From Fictibacillus gelatini DSM 15865 (GTDB lineage Bacteria > Bacillota > Bacilli > Bacillales > Fictibacillaceae), in assembly GCF_000430745.1 (NCBI RefSeq), contig NZ_AUMP01000003.1:309649-373648 (forward strand): 64,000 nt of DNA, written 5' to 3'. Both the position numbers and the translations under genes were made by a program. This document shows, piece by piece, positions 53,922 through 63,442 of this stretch (the stretch's first letter is position 1; each line of letters starts with the position of its first letter). Under the pieces are notes generated by a model. That model was given only the letters and a program-made list of their open reading frames with translations. It did no database searches and was not told where the DNA came from.

Positions 53922-56363
53922 TTGTCATTACTTGAACGCTTTATGGATCTGCCGCTGGAAGAAGTGATCGGGGACCGCTTCGGCAGATACAGTAAATATA
54001 TCATTCAGGAACGGGCACTCCCTGATGCCCGTGACGGGTTAAAGCCCGTTCAGCGCCGGATTCTTTATGCGATGCATCAAGAAGGGAATACGGCAGATAA
54101 ACCGTTTCGGAAATCGGCAAAAACAGTCGGTAATGTAATCGGAAACTATCATCCGCATGGAGATTCTTCAGTCTATGAAGCAATGGTGCGGATGAGCCAG
54201 GATTGGAAAGTAAGAAATGTTCTCATTCAGATGCACGGAAACAATGGGAGCATTGACGGCGATCCCGCTGCTGCCATGCGTTATACGGAGGCCCGGCTTT
54301 CCCCGATCGCTTCTGAACTTTTGCGTGATATCGATAAACATACGGTAGAATTTGTTCCGAATTTTGACGATACGATTGAAGAGCCGGTCGTTCTCCCGGC
54401 GATGTATCCTAACTTGCTCGTAAATGGATCAACCGGGATTTCAGCAGGGTACGCAACAGACATCCCTCCACATAATCTAGGTGAGGTTATCGATGCCGTC
54501 ATTATGCAAATTGATAATCCTGATGTGAGCCTTGACGAATTAATGACGGCCGTTAAAGGGCCGGATTTCCCGACAGGCGGGATTGTCCAGGGGATTGAAG
54601 GGATTAAGAAAGCATTTGAAACAGGCAAGGGACGTGTTATTGTACGAGCGAAGACCGAAATAGAGGAAATTAAAGGCGGAAGGCAGCAAATCGTTATTAG
54701 TGAAATTCCGTATGAAGTAAATAAAGCAAACCTCGTCAAACGAATTGATGAGCTTCGTCTTGATAAAAAAGTCGAAGGGATTGCCGAAGTTCGTGATGAG
54801 ACGGATCGTACCGGCCTCCGCATTGTTATCGAGTTGAAAAAAGACGGTAATGCTGAAGGAGTTTTGACATACCTGTTTAAAAATACAGACTTGCAAATTT
54901 CGTACAATTACAACATGGTGGCCATTCATAATAAGACACCAAAGTTGATGGGATTAAAGCATATTCTATCGGCCTATATCGAGCACCAAAAAGAAGTCGT
55001 TACAAACCGCTCCAATTATGAACTTGCGAAGGCAAAAGAACGCCAGCATGTCGTGGAAGGGCTGATTAAGGCCATTTCAATTTTGGATGAAGTAATTGAG
55101 ACGATCCGGGCGTCGAAAGATAAGCGCGATGCAAAAGATAATTTAATGAATAAGTTCAAGTTTACCGAACCGCAAGCAGAAGCGATCGTCACATTGCAGC
55201 TTTATCGGTTGACGAATACGGACATTACCACTTTGCAAAATGAAGCAAAAGAGCTTGAAAAGAAAATTACCTACCTTACAAGCATTTTAAACAGCGAGAA
55301 AAAGCTTTTGAATGTAATCAAAAAAGATTTAGCCGATGTAAAAAAACGGTATGCAGATGAACGACGTACGGCGATCGAACATGAAATTCAAGAACTAAAA
55401 ATTGATATGGAAGTGATGATTCCATCCGAAGATGTCATGGTTACAGTGACAAAAGACGGATATGTGAAACGGACGAGTCTTCGTTCTTATTCTGCATCAA
55501 ATGGTGAACCACCGGGCATGAAAGAAACAGATCGTCTTTTAGCTTCCGGGCAGTTAAATACTACGGAAACGCTCTTGATATTCACTAACAAAGGGAATTA
55601 CATTTATTTGCCGATCTACGAAATGCCCGATATTCGCTGGAAGGACATGGGGCAGCATGTCGCCAATATGGTTGGCATCGAAAAAGATGAAACGTTGATT
55701 CAAGCCATACCTGTAAAAGAGTTTAAAGAAGACCTATACCTTATTTTCTTTACGAAACATGGAATGGTGAAGAAAACCGAAATCACTCAATATAAAGCAC
55801 AACGATATAATAAAACGCTTATGGCATTAAAACTAAAAGGTGATGATGAAGTCGTCGGTGTCAGCTTAACAGATGGGAAACAGGATGTGTTTATCGCAAC
55901 ACATAGTGGCTATGGCCTCTGGTTTAATGAAAATGAAATCAGCATTGTCGGAAAAGGGGCGGCAGGAGTTAAAGGCATTAATCTGAAAGATGGCGATGTA
56001 GTCGTCAGCGGCTTTGCGCTTGCGGAAGAAGAAAACGTTGAACTTTTATTAGTGACTCATCGTGGCGCCGTGAAAAAAATGAAGCTGTCCGAATTTGATA
56101 AAACTTCCCGTGCTAAGCGAGGACTGGTCATGCTTCGCGAGTTAAAGAAAAATCCGCATAAAGTCGTTGATCTAAAACTGATTACAACTGACAATGAGGA
56201 ATACTTCATAAAAACGGCGAAAGGGCAGAGGGGCAAAATTAATTCCGGAGATTATAAGCCGGCGGATCGGTACAATAACGGTTCGTTTGCCATCGATGTC
56301 GATGACTGGGGAGAAGTCGTAGAAGTTTGGAAAGATATTCAAGTTGTAGATGAAAAAGAGTAG
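53922..56363 (+). CDS. parC: DNA topoisomerase IV subunit A
   Basis: This 813-residue cleavage subunit has the winged-helix region with [18 protein letters not shown], the catalytic tyrosine in [10 protein letters not shown], a long coiled coil, and C-terminal beta-pinwheel repeats. The quinolone-region residues corresponding to Ser80 and Glu84 of S. aureus GrlA are wild type (HGDSSVYE). TTG 53922 follows TAGGAGGG. Weak hairpin terminator at about 56358-56388. Confidence 0.95.
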   Translation: MSLLERFMDLPLEEVIGDRFGRYSKYIIQERALPDARDGLKPVQRRILYAMHQEGNTADKPFRKSAKTVGNVIGNYHPHGDSSVYEAMVRMSQDWKVRNVLIQMHGNNGSIDGDPAAAMRYTEARLSPIASELLRDIDKHTVEFVPNFDDTIEEPVVLPAMYPNLLVNGSTGISAGYATDIPPHNLGEVIDAVIMQIDNPDVSLDELMTAVKGPDFPTGGIVQGIEGIKKAFETGKGRVIVRAKTEIEEIKGGRQQIVISEIPYEVNKANLVKRIDELRLDKKVEGIAEVRDETDRTGLRIVIELKKDGNAEGVLTYLFKNTDLQISYNYNMVAIHNKTPKLMGLKHILSAYIEHQKEVVTNRSNYELAKAKERQHVVEGLIKAISILDEVIETIRASKDKRDAKDNLMNKFKFTEPQAEAIVTLQLYRLTNTDITTLQNEAKELEKKITYLTSILNSEKKLLNVIKKDLADVKKRYADERRTAIEHEIQELKIDMEVMIPSEDVMVTVTKDGYVKRTSLRSYSASNGEPPGMKETDRLLASGQLNTTETLLIFTNKGNYIYLPIYEMPDIRWKDMGQHVANMVGIEKDETLIQAIPVKEFKEDLYLIFFTKHGMVKKTEITQYKAQRYNKTLMALKLKGDDEVVGVSLTDGKQDVFIATHSGYGLWFNENEISIVGKGAAGVKGINLKDGDVVVSGFALAEEENVELLLVTHRGAVKKMKLSEFDKTSRAKRGLVMLRELKKNPHKVVDLKLITTDNEEYFIKTAKGQRGKINSGDYKPADRYNNGSFAIDVDDWGEVVEVWKDIQVVDEKE

Positions 56364-56451
56364 CAGCAAATTGCCGCTCTTTTTTTATTACAATAAACAT
56401 ATTATGTTAACTAATGGCGGAGATAAATATTTTGAATTAGAATTTTTTTAA

Positions 56452-56480
56452 TTGCTTGCCTTCATAATTGATAGTACAAT
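56452..56480 (+). promoter_or_regulatory. Promoter of the trpEG leader
   Basis: TTGCTT (56452-56457), 17-base spacer, TACAAT (56475-56480). A start near 56487 places the TRAP-type triplets at the very 5' end of the RNA. Confidence 0.65.
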
Positions 56481-56490
56481 GTCATTATTA

Positions 56491-56544
56491 GAGTTTAGCA
56501 GAGAAGAGACAGGATAGTTTAGTGGAGAGCTTAGGTTAGTAGAG
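56491..56544 (+). promoter_or_regulatory. TRAP-type binding site (GAG/UAG triplet array) in the trpEG leader
   Basis: Ten GAG or TAG triplets start at 56491, 56496, 56501, 56506, 56515, 56520, 56525, 56532, 56537 and 56542. Most are separated by two bases, as in B. subtilis TRAP targets, which use about eleven (G/U)AG repeats. A CAG at 56510 fills the one long gap. Tryptophan-bound TRAP would wrap this RNA. mtrB, the TRAP gene, is not in the window. Confidence 0.8.
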
Positions 56545-56600
56545 AATTTGAAGTTAATTATATATGTGGTTCCCCTTATTTGCTCCCAATCGAGCTCCTG

Positions 56601-56625
56601 TTCTCCTCTGGAAAAAAGAGGAGGA
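56601..56625 (+). promoter_or_regulatory. Hairpin sequestering the trpEG ribosome-binding site
   Basis: CTCCTCT (56603-56609) pairs with AGAGGAG (56617-56623) and covers the Shine-Dalgarno GAGGAGG before ATG 56632. With the TRAP-type array upstream it suggests translational control as well as, or instead of, transcription attenuation. No T-run follows the stem, so it is not a terminator. Confidence 0.65.
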
Positions 56626-56631
56626 AAGAAA

Positions 56632-58824
56632 ATGAGCAGCATTTTATCCCATCTAGTATTAAATCCCGAGGAAAAGTTAGTTTATGTAACTGAAGAAAAC
56701 ATCGAAATAACCCGAACCACGAAGCGATTGGACAAAGCAGGCGCTACAGACATCATCCTGCGTGAAATCGATTTTCGAAAAGGTGCGTTGTTTTCCAGCA
56801 GTTATGAATATCCGGGGCGTTATTCACGCTGGGACATTGGATTTATTAACCCGCCGCTTGAAATCCGCGCTACCGGCAGACAATTTCAAATAATAGCGTT
56901 AAACAGCCGCGGTGAACTGCTAATCCCTTCTATTTTCGAAAAGTTACAAACGATTGCTTCAATCAGTGTCACTAAAGACGGTTTTGCAATTTCGGGCACA
57001 ATTGAGACATCCGGCGAAATATTTAACGAGGAAAGCCGAACGTTGCAGCCTTCTATTTTTACTGCATTAAGAGCGATCAAGGAACGATTTGCATCAACTA
57101 AAGACTCTTTTCTCGGCTTATATGGAGCATTTGGATATGACCTCGTATTTCAATTTGAGTCTTTGCAATATAAGCATAAAAGAAACAGCCAAAAACATGA
57201 TCTCGTTTTATATCTTCCAGATGAACTTATTATCGTGGATCATCAATTATCATGTGCTTACCAGCTTTCTTACGAATTTAAGTTCGGCAAGGATTCGACC
57301 GAAGGCCTACTGAGAGATGGCGTCTATGTTGAACAAAAGGGGTCTATTAAGCCCTCAATCGGATTAACATACCAGTCAGGAAAATATGCAAACTTAGTTA
57401 GAGAGGCGCTTGATGAATTTCGCAAAGGAAATTTATTTGAAGTCGTGCCTTCACAAATTTTATACGAACAATATGATGCTACGCCTTCTCAAGTATTTAA
57501 TGAATTAACCGAATTAAACCCGAGTCCATATGGTTTTATCATCAACCTTGGCAATGAGCATCTTGTCGGCTCATCGCCAGAAATGTATGTACGAGTAGAA
57601 GGAAACAGAGTGGAAACATGCCCAATTTCAGGGACGACAAAACGAGGCAATAATCCGATTGAAGACGCGGATTATATCCGTAATTTATTAAACTCCTATA
57701 AAGACGAAGCTGAATTGACAATGTGTACGGATGTCGACCGAAATGATAAATCGAGAATATGCGTTCCGGGTTCAGTGAAAGTGATCGGAAGAAGGCAAAT
57801 CGAAATGTATTCGCACTTGATTCATACGGTTGACCATGTCGAAGGCTACTTGAGTCCGCAATATGATGCTCTAGATGCCTTTATGACGCATATGTGGGCC
57901 GTTACGATAACCGGCGCTCCAAAACGGGCGGCGATATGCTGGATTGAAGACCATGAATGCTCGCCAAGGGAATGGTATGGCGGTGCGGTCGGCTACTATA
58001 ATTTTAACGGAGATTTGAATACAGGGCTGACATTGCGGACCATTAAAATGAAAGACGGGATGGCCGAGATCAGGGTCGGCGCGACATTGTTATACGATTC
58101 TATTCCAGAAGCTGAAGAAGAAGAAACACTGACAAAAGCAGCGGCGTTAATTAAAGCGATCCGGGCGCCCAAAACGAAACCGAGTGAATCGGCACAAGAA
58201 ACGAAACATCCGGGTCAGGGGAAAAGGATTTTACTAATTGATCATGAAGATTCCTTCGTCCATACGCTCGGGAATTATCTTAAGCAGACTGGAGCGGAAG
58301 TATTAACATTGCGCGCCCCCCGGGCAAGGGAAGTGTTAAATTCTTCGCAAACGTTTGACCTAGTGGTCATTTCTCCAGGACCGGGTCGTCCAGGTGATTT
58401 TCATATGAATGAAACGATTCATTTATGTTTGAGCAGACAATTGCCGATTTTTGGAGTATGTTTGGGACTTCAAGGGATCGTCGAATATTTTGGCGGGGAA
58501 TTAGGCTTATTGACGGAACCACAACACGGGAAATCATCCAATGTAAAAGTGAAGCACGACAGTCTTTTGTGGAAGGGGCTACCTGAGTCATTTGCGGTTA
58601 GCCGCTACCATTCATTATATGCAAAACAACTACCGGAAAGTATGAGAGTAACGGCTATGTCAGACGACAATGTGATCATGGCGGCGGAACATAAACATTT
58701 ACCTATAGTCGCTGTCCAATTTCACCCTGAGTCGATATTAACCTCGCGTGACAATGTCGGGATGAGGATCATTGAAAATGTCGTTACGTACTATTGTATC
58801 CGCGAAAAAGTGCTTTCGCTTTAA
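56632..58824 (+). CDS. trpEG: Fused anthranilate synthase TrpE-TrpG
   Basis: This 730-residue single-chain anthranilate synthase makes anthranilate from chorismate and glutamine. Residues about 1-510 are the TrpE part (SPEMYVRVEGNRVETCPISGTTKRG, ELTMCTDVDRNDKSR, GAPKRAA), then a linker rich in P, K and E. Residues about 535-720 are the TrpG amidotransferase with catalytic cysteine in FGVCLGLQGI and the HPE of VQFHPESIL. ATG 56632 follows GAGGAGGAAAGAAA. Bacillus normally has separate trpE and a shared pabA; the fusion resembles that of rhizobia. No other trp gene is adjacent. Confidence 0.92.
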   Translation: MSSILSHLVLNPEEKLVYVTEENIEITRTTKRLDKAGATDIILREIDFRKGALFSSSYEYPGRYSRWDIGFINPPLEIRATGRQFQIIALNSRGELLIPSIFEKLQTIASISVTKDGFAISGTIETSGEIFNEESRTLQPSIFTALRAIKERFASTKDSFLGLYGAFGYDLVFQFESLQYKHKRNSQKHDLVLYLPDELIIVDHQLSCAYQLSYEFKFGKDSTEGLLRDGVYVEQKGSIKPSIGLTYQSGKYANLVREALDEFRKGNLFEVVPSQILYEQYDATPSQVFNELTELNPSPYGFIINLGNEHLVGSSPEMYVRVEGNRVETCPISGTTKRGNNPIEDADYIRNLLNSYKDEAELTMCTDVDRNDKSRICVPGSVKVIGRRQIEMYSHLIHTVDHVEGYLSPQYDALDAFMTHMWAVTITGAPKRAAICWIEDHECSPREWYGGAVGYYNFNGDLNTGLTLRTIKMKDGMAEIRVGATLLYDSIPEAEEEETLTKAAALIKAIRAPKTKPSESAQETKHPGQGKRILLIDHEDSFVHTLGNYLKQTGAEVLTLRAPRAREVLNSSQTFDLVVISPGPGRPGDFHMNETIHLCLSRQLPIFGVCLGLQGIVEYFGGELGLLTEPQHGKSSNVKVKHDSLLWKGLPESFAVSRYHSLYAKQLPESMRVTAMSDDNVIMAAEHKHLPIVAVQFHPESILTSRDNVGMRIIENVVTYYCIREKVLSL

Positions 58825-58862
58825 AGAACAAAATTGTAGTCCAATTAGAACCGTATCAAAGG

Positions 58863-58891
58863 TTGACAGACTAGTGTGAATAGTGTATAAA
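58863..58891 (+). promoter_or_regulatory. Promoter of the MFS transporter leader
   Basis: TTGACA (58863-58868), 17-base spacer, TATAAA (58886-58891): near-consensus sigma-A promoter. Confidence 0.8.
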
Positions 58892-58925
58892 TAAATTACC
58901 AAAATATCATATTCTTTCTAGTTGC

Positions 58926-58995
58926 ATGGCTGGAGATGAAGAGATGCCATAGTCATTAAAAACATGATTCATGTTTTTTGGCTATGGCTTTTGTT
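58926..58995 (+). promoter_or_regulatory. Attenuator-like leader with exclusive pairings before the MFS gene
   Basis: GCCATAG (58946-58952) pairs with CTATGGC (58982-58988), followed by TTTTGTTGT, with an inner stem AAAAACATG/CATGTTTTT (58958-58966, 58970-58978). This makes a terminator. The same GCCAT can instead pair with ATGGC at 58926-58930. Two competing structures imply control by a ligand or protein. I do not recognise a known riboswitch class. Confidence 0.6.
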
Positions 58996-59038
58996 GTACA
59001 TTCACACACTCAGTTAAAAAGGGAAAGGGGAGATTTTA

Positions 59039-60406
59039 ATGAGTTTTGAGCATTTAGATTCACCAGACTTAAAGCGCTTTCAAAGAAAGATTACGCTTTT
59101 ATCGGCTGCGGGCACTTTTCTTGATGGATTTGATCTAACAGTAATTGCCGTTGCGATGCCCTTAATTTTAAATCAGTGGGATATTGGACCTGGAGTTCAA
59201 GGACTTATTACAGCATCTGCTGTGATTGGTTCCTTTATTGGGGCTTTATGGCTTGGAAGCTTGACCGATAAATTTGGCCGGAAAGCCATGTATGCGATTG
59301 ACTTATTAGCTTTTGTCGTGTTTGCTGCTTTATCTGCATTTGCACAGGCGCCATGGCAACTTATTTTATTTCGATTCTTACTGGGAATTGGCATTGGCGC
59401 TGATTATCCTATTTCAGCCACACTCGTTTCCGAATTTAGCGCAACGAAAAGCCGCGGGAAGCATAGTACTTCGTTAGGGGCGATGTGGTTCGTGGGAGCC
59501 GTGGTGGCTTATATTTGCGGAATACTATTATCGCCGCTTGGACCGAGCGCATGGAGATACATGCTTTTAGTAGGCGCTATTTTCGCTCTTATTGTTTTCT
59601 ATTTCAGGGTGACACTTCCGGAATCTCCAAGATGGCTGGCATCCAGGGGCCGCGAGAAGGAAGCAGAAGCGATCATGCTGAAAATTACCGGCCAAAAAGT
59701 AATCATTAACCCCAATACGGATAAAAAGCAAAAATTAAGTAATGTGTTTTCGAAAACTTTATTTCGCCGAACGTTCTTTGTTTGCGGATTCTGGTTTTGT
59801 TATGCGGTAGCATATTATGGGATTTCGATGTACACCCCAACAATTTTGAAGCCGTTAACGCATGGATCGCAAATGATGGCGTATATCGGCTCTGGAACGG
59901 TTAGTGTGTTAGGGCTATTGGGAGCAATTATAGGCATGAATATTGTAGAAAAGATAGGGAGAAGACCACTAATTATTACGTCATTTACAGGATTATCAGT
60001 GGCATTAATTATTTTAGCGCTTAACCCGAGTCCAACGATGGCATTTTTAGTTATTTTATTTAGCCTCGCTGTGCTATTCGCGAACATGGGCGGGGGAATT
60101 CTTAACTTTGTTTATCCGACAGAATTATTCCCTACGAGTATACGGGCAAGCGCTTCAGGGTTGGCAACCGCAGTGAGCCGCATTGGGTCAATTTTAGGAA
60201 TACTCGTTTTTCCGCAGCTTGTTGCGGCCTGGGGAAACAGCAAAGCGTTATGGCTTTTTGTCATCGCCGGATTAGCAGGCCTGGTGATTTCGATCATATT
60301 AGCTCCTGAAACAAAAGGGAAAAACTTAGAGGAACTTAATAATGAGGTAACTTTAGCACTAAATAATAAATCCGACATAGGAGAAAACCATGGAAAAATG
60401 ACTTAG
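59039..60406 (+). CDS. MFS transporter, sugar-porter/aromatic-acid symporter type
   Basis: This 455-residue protein has 12 membrane helices and the MFS signatures GSLTDKFGRKAMY after helix 2 and PESPRWLASRGREKEAEAI at the end of helix 6, with ETKGKNLEEL at the C-terminus. It belongs to the metabolite:H+ symporters that carry sugars, niacin or aromatic acids; substrate unknown. It follows trpEG and sits behind its own regulated leader. ATG follows AAAGGGGAG. Confidence 0.82.
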   Translation: MSFEHLDSPDLKRFQRKITLLSAAGTFLDGFDLTVIAVAMPLILNQWDIGPGVQGLITASAVIGSFIGALWLGSLTDKFGRKAMYAIDLLAFVVFAALSAFAQAPWQLILFRFLLGIGIGADYPISATLVSEFSATKSRGKHSTSLGAMWFVGAVVAYICGILLSPLGPSAWRYMLLVGAIFALIVFYFRVTLPESPRWLASRGREKEAEAIMLKITGQKVIINPNTDKKQKLSNVFSKTLFRRTFFVCGFWFCYAVAYYGISMYTPTILKPLTHGSQMMAYIGSGTVSVLGLLGAIIGMNIVEKIGRRPLIITSFTGLSVALIILALNPSPTMAFLVILFSLAVLFANMGGGILNFVYPTELFPTSIRASASGLATAVSRIGSILGILVFPQLVAAWGNSKALWLFVIAGLAGLVISIILAPETKGKNLEELNNEVTLALNNKSDIGENHGKMT

Positions 60407-60471
60407 TCTTTGGTCAATTGGACAACAAGGTACGTTAAATGATTTTTTTCCTCCCTTGCAAAAATGTACAA

Positions 60472-60660
60472 TCAGGAGTCTTTCATCCTCTTTCCCTTAT
60501 ATTTCGCTAGAACATGCCTCATGCCTTCTTCAATTAAGTCATTGGCTGGACGATTCAGGCGTTTGGCCAATAGTTTAATTTCTTCATAAAGCTGCTGACT
60601 CAGCGTCGTATTCACATTTTTGCGGTCTTCATTTTTCTTTCGGATGTCGCTTTGATACAA
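60472..60660 (-). CDS. Small ribbon-helix-helix DNA-binding protein
   Basis: This 62-residue basic protein has a beta-strand then two helices (NVNTTLSQQLYEEIKLLAKRLNRPANDLIEEGMRHVLAKY), typical of CopG/Arc-type RHH repressors. TTG 60660 follows AAAAGGAGTG. No toxin gene is next to it, so it is probably a stand-alone regulator. Confidence 0.7.
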   Translation of the reverse strand: MYQSDIRKKNEDRKNVNTTLSQQLYEEIKLLAKRLNRPANDLIEEGMRHVLAKYKGKRMKDS

Positions 60661-60970
60661 TTGATTTCACTCCTTTTAATTTAAATTACATGGTTATCAT
60701 ACCTGGACTAACTGTACTCTATATTATGGCAAAAAGTATAGAGCAAGGGAAGAAAGCATAACTGTTATCTGTTCCTGGTATGTCTCTTGGTGGTTCTGTC
60801 ACGTTTAGCTGTCGCTATGAGGTTTTAAGCGATCCTTATGACATCACAATAGCGGGAGTCATTCCAAAAACATATTGTTTTCATAAAAATAGAGCCTTAT
60901 AATTAAGCGAACAGCGTCAGATACTGTTCGCTGTTTTTTATAGTCTCAGGGAAGGTAGACGGAGAGATTT
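60661..60970. other. Spacer with an orphan terminator
   Basis: No gene recognised. At 60906-60940 AGCGAACAG and CTGTTCGCT form a hairpin followed by GTTTTTT, a good plus-strand terminator without an obvious gene before it. A 40-codon frame (60779-60901) ends just before it but lacks a ribosome site; it could be the tail of a lost gene. Confidence 0.4.
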
Positions 60971-61345
60971 ATGTTTAAAAAAACTGTTCTATTACTAATA
61001 GGCTTTACTTCATTAGGGATTGGAGTAATCGGCATTTATGTACCGTTATTACCAACGACACCTTTAGTGCTACTGGCCCTTTTTTGCTTTTCGAAAAGCT
61101 CGGATAGGTTTCATAGTTGGTTAAAGTCTACGACTCTTTATGAAAAATATGTAAAAGAGTTTAAAGAAACTCGTTCGATTACAATGAAAAACAAAATTAA
61201 GATATTGTTGTTTCTTTACGTATCAGTCGGCGTCTCAATCGTTTACATTAACAATAGCATCATCCGGGCAGCATTGATCGGCATGTTGATTCTCCAAACA
61301 TTTGTACTCATGTTTATCGTGAAAACACGGAAAATAAAGGAGTAA
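60971..61345 (+). CDS. DUF454/YbaN-family inner-membrane protein
   Basis: This 124-residue protein has two N-terminal and two C-terminal membrane helices and the family signature GVIGIYVPLLPTTPLVLLALFCFSKSS followed by FHSWL. Function unknown. ATG follows GACGGAGAGATTT. Single gene. Confidence 0.8.
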   Translation: MFKKTVLLLIGFTSLGIGVIGIYVPLLPTTPLVLLALFCFSKSSDRFHSWLKSTTLYEKYVKEFKETRSITMKNKIKILLFLYVSVGVSIVYINNSIIRAALIGMLILQTFVLMFIVKTRKIKE

Positions 61346-61535
61346 GATTAAGAATCGCCCGAAATTCAAATATCACGATCCACTTAACTATTTTTAGAAA
61401 GGGAATTTTATCATGTTCTCGCTTAATAAATCATCATTTTCAGATTGAACGGAAAATTTTCAAAAATGAACTTCCTTAAGTGGCGTAAATATAGTAACAT
61501 TCTAGTAAACAACTAGAAAGAGATGAGGGTACACG

Positions 61536-62339
61536 ATGATTAAAGCTATTTTTTTTGATCTTGATGACACGCTGCTCTGGGATCAGAAAAGCGTGAAGGA
61601 AGCCTTTAGAGCAACATGTAAAGCGGCGTGGGATAAATATAATGATATTGATCCGGAAAAGCTTGAAGAAGCAGTACGAAAAGAAGCTCGGGATCTTTAC
61701 TCATCTTATGAAACGTATGAATTCACTCAACTGATTGGAATCAACCCATTTGAAGGACTTTGGGGAAACTTTTTGGATGATGAAGATAATTTCCGCAAAA
61801 TGAAAGATATTGCTCCATCTTATCGGAAAGAAGCATGGACAAGAGGGCTTAGGGCACTAGGAGTTGATGATCCTGAATTTGGACACGAATTAGCCGAACG
61901 TTTTCCATTAGAACGTCGAAATCATCCATTTGTCTATGAGGAAACGCTCAGAGTGCTCGATGAATTAAAAGGGAAGTACAGTCTCCTGCTGTTAACGAAC
62001 GGTTCTCCGGATTTGCAAAATACGAAGCTTGAGTTAACTCCAGAACTTGTCCCATACTTTGATCACATCGTTATTTCCGGAGACTTTGGAAGAGGGAAGC
62101 CTGATCCGTCTATATTTGAACATGCATTAACACTCATGTCACTCAAGGCGGATGAAGTCATTATGGTTGGCGATAACTTAATGACTGACATTCTCGGAGC
62201 ATCCAGGACAGGCATCAAATCCGTTTGGATCAACCGCCATGATAAAGAGCGAAATGAAGTAATCCCAGACTATGAAATCAGCCATTTAGAGCAGCTTTAT
62301 CCGATCCTCGAAACATTGAAAGATAAAATCAGCAGTTAA
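61536..62339 (+). CDS. HAD-superfamily hydrolase (YsaA-like phosphatase)
   Basis: This 267-residue enzyme has the HAD motifs [11 protein letters not shown] (nucleophile Asp), [10 protein letters not shown], the lysine in [10 protein letters not shown] and [12 protein letters not shown]. The cap helices are of the subfamily I type. The nearest Bacillus protein I recall is YsaA, reported as a phosphoserine phosphatase; substrate remains open. ATG follows GAAAGAGATGAGG. Confidence 0.82.
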   Translation: MIKAIFFDLDDTLLWDQKSVKEAFRATCKAAWDKYNDIDPEKLEEAVRKEARDLYSSYETYEFTQLIGINPFEGLWGNFLDDEDNFRKMKDIAPSYRKEAWTRGLRALGVDDPEFGHELAERFPLERRNHPFVYEETLRVLDELKGKYSLLLLTNGSPDLQNTKLELTPELVPYFDHIVISGDFGRGKPDPSIFEHALTLMSLKADEVIMVGDNLMTDILGASRTGIKSVWINRHDKERNEVIPDYEISHLEQLYPILETLKDKISS

Positions 62340-62355
62340 GATTAATATTGAAACG

Positions 62356-62392
62356 ATAGCTACATTTCAAATTGAGATGTAGCTATTTTTTA
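62356..62392 (+). terminator. Terminator after the HAD hydrolase gene
   Basis: ATAGCTACAT (62356-62365) / ATGTAGCTAT (62377-62386) followed by TTTTT. Confidence 0.85.
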
Positions 62393-62730
62393 ACTACATA
62401 CTAAAATACTTATTAGGTTTCAGATTGCTTTTAAAAATTTCAATTCTGTCTCACTATCTTAAGTATTCTTATATTATGAGACTGATCGTGCTTGTTCCCA
62501 CATTGCTTCCGAGAATATATATTATGTAAACTAAATTATTTTTTCGTAATGTTAGGGGTTCTTCCCTTCAAGTTCCTATAAGATCAATTATTAGGCACTT
62601 CCTCTTCTAAGTTCCTCATAATTTTTCGCCAGTTTTTTGTTAAACGAATTATCTATTTTTTAGACGATAATCATCATCTTTTGAACTTGTTATCAATAAT
62701 CGTTTATTATCACTGGAGGTGTTATTTTAG
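62393..62730. other. AT-rich spacer upstream of the tyrosine recombinase
   Basis: No gene recognised. It holds an imperfect direct repeat CTTCCCTTCAAGTTCCTATAA (around 62561-62581, broken here by one base of context) and CTTCC...AAGTTCCTCATAA (around 62597-62620), which might be recombinase binding sites. GGAGGTG before ATG 62731 is the ribosome site. Confidence 0.3.
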
Positions 62731-63441
62731 ATGTTGCTGCAAGAAGCTATTGATGAATTTTTACTGTATCTAGAAATCGAAAAAAACTATTCGAAAAACA
62801 CTGTTGCTGGTTATTCTTTTGATCTTAGGACATTTGAAGATTTTTTGTTAAAGCATCATCGTTCCCTTGAATTGAATGACATTCATAAGACTCTCGTGCG
62901 ACGTTTTATCCAAGAACAAATTACAAAAGAAAATATGAAACCTAGAACGATTCACCGAAAAATCTCTTGTTTAAAATCGTTTACGAAGTACTGTACACGC
63001 GAAAACCTGTTGATGAATGATTTCATGGTTGGTATCGAAACCCCGAAGATTGATAATAAACTACCTGTATATATGACCTTGCAGGAGTTGCAAAAACTCT
63101 TTCGATATCTTGAAAATGATACAGGTCGGTTTGCCATTAGGAACCATTTGATGTTTAAATTACTTGCAACGACTGGTATGCGCAGATCTGAATTAGTTGA
63201 CATAACATGGGAGCAGCTTGACCTATTTAACAACACTATTCGTATCCATGGTAAAGGCAAAAAAGAACGCCTACTCCCTCTTCACCCGATGATAGTCCCT
63301 CTTATTGTGGACTATAAGAATAGCTTACCTGAGTACCTGTTACATCCTTCACAACCTGTATTTATTAATAAGAATGGCGACCAGTTGAACCCACGAGGTC
63401 TACATAAAATATTTAAAGAAACTTTGGAAAAAGCTGGCTTG
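62731..63441 (+). pseudogene. Tyrosine recombinase (XerC/D-like integrase), truncated by an IS21 element
   Basis: The protein has the N-terminal SAM-like core-binding domain (LYLEIEKNYSKNTVAGYSFDLRTFEDFL) and the start of the catalytic domain: catalytic Arg in TTGMRRSELVDI and Lys in HGKGKKERLLPL. It stops at KAGL, before the HxxR, His/Trp and Tyr motifs, about 60-80 residues short. The break coincides with the end of an IS21-type sequence. Upstream half only, so no activity is expected. ATG follows GGAGGTG. Confidence 0.85.
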
Positions 63442-63442
63442 C

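Noticed and set aside
57089..57313. Short frames inside trpEG, parE, parC, katG and topB
   Set aside because: All are alternate-frame shadows of strongly conserved coding sequence.
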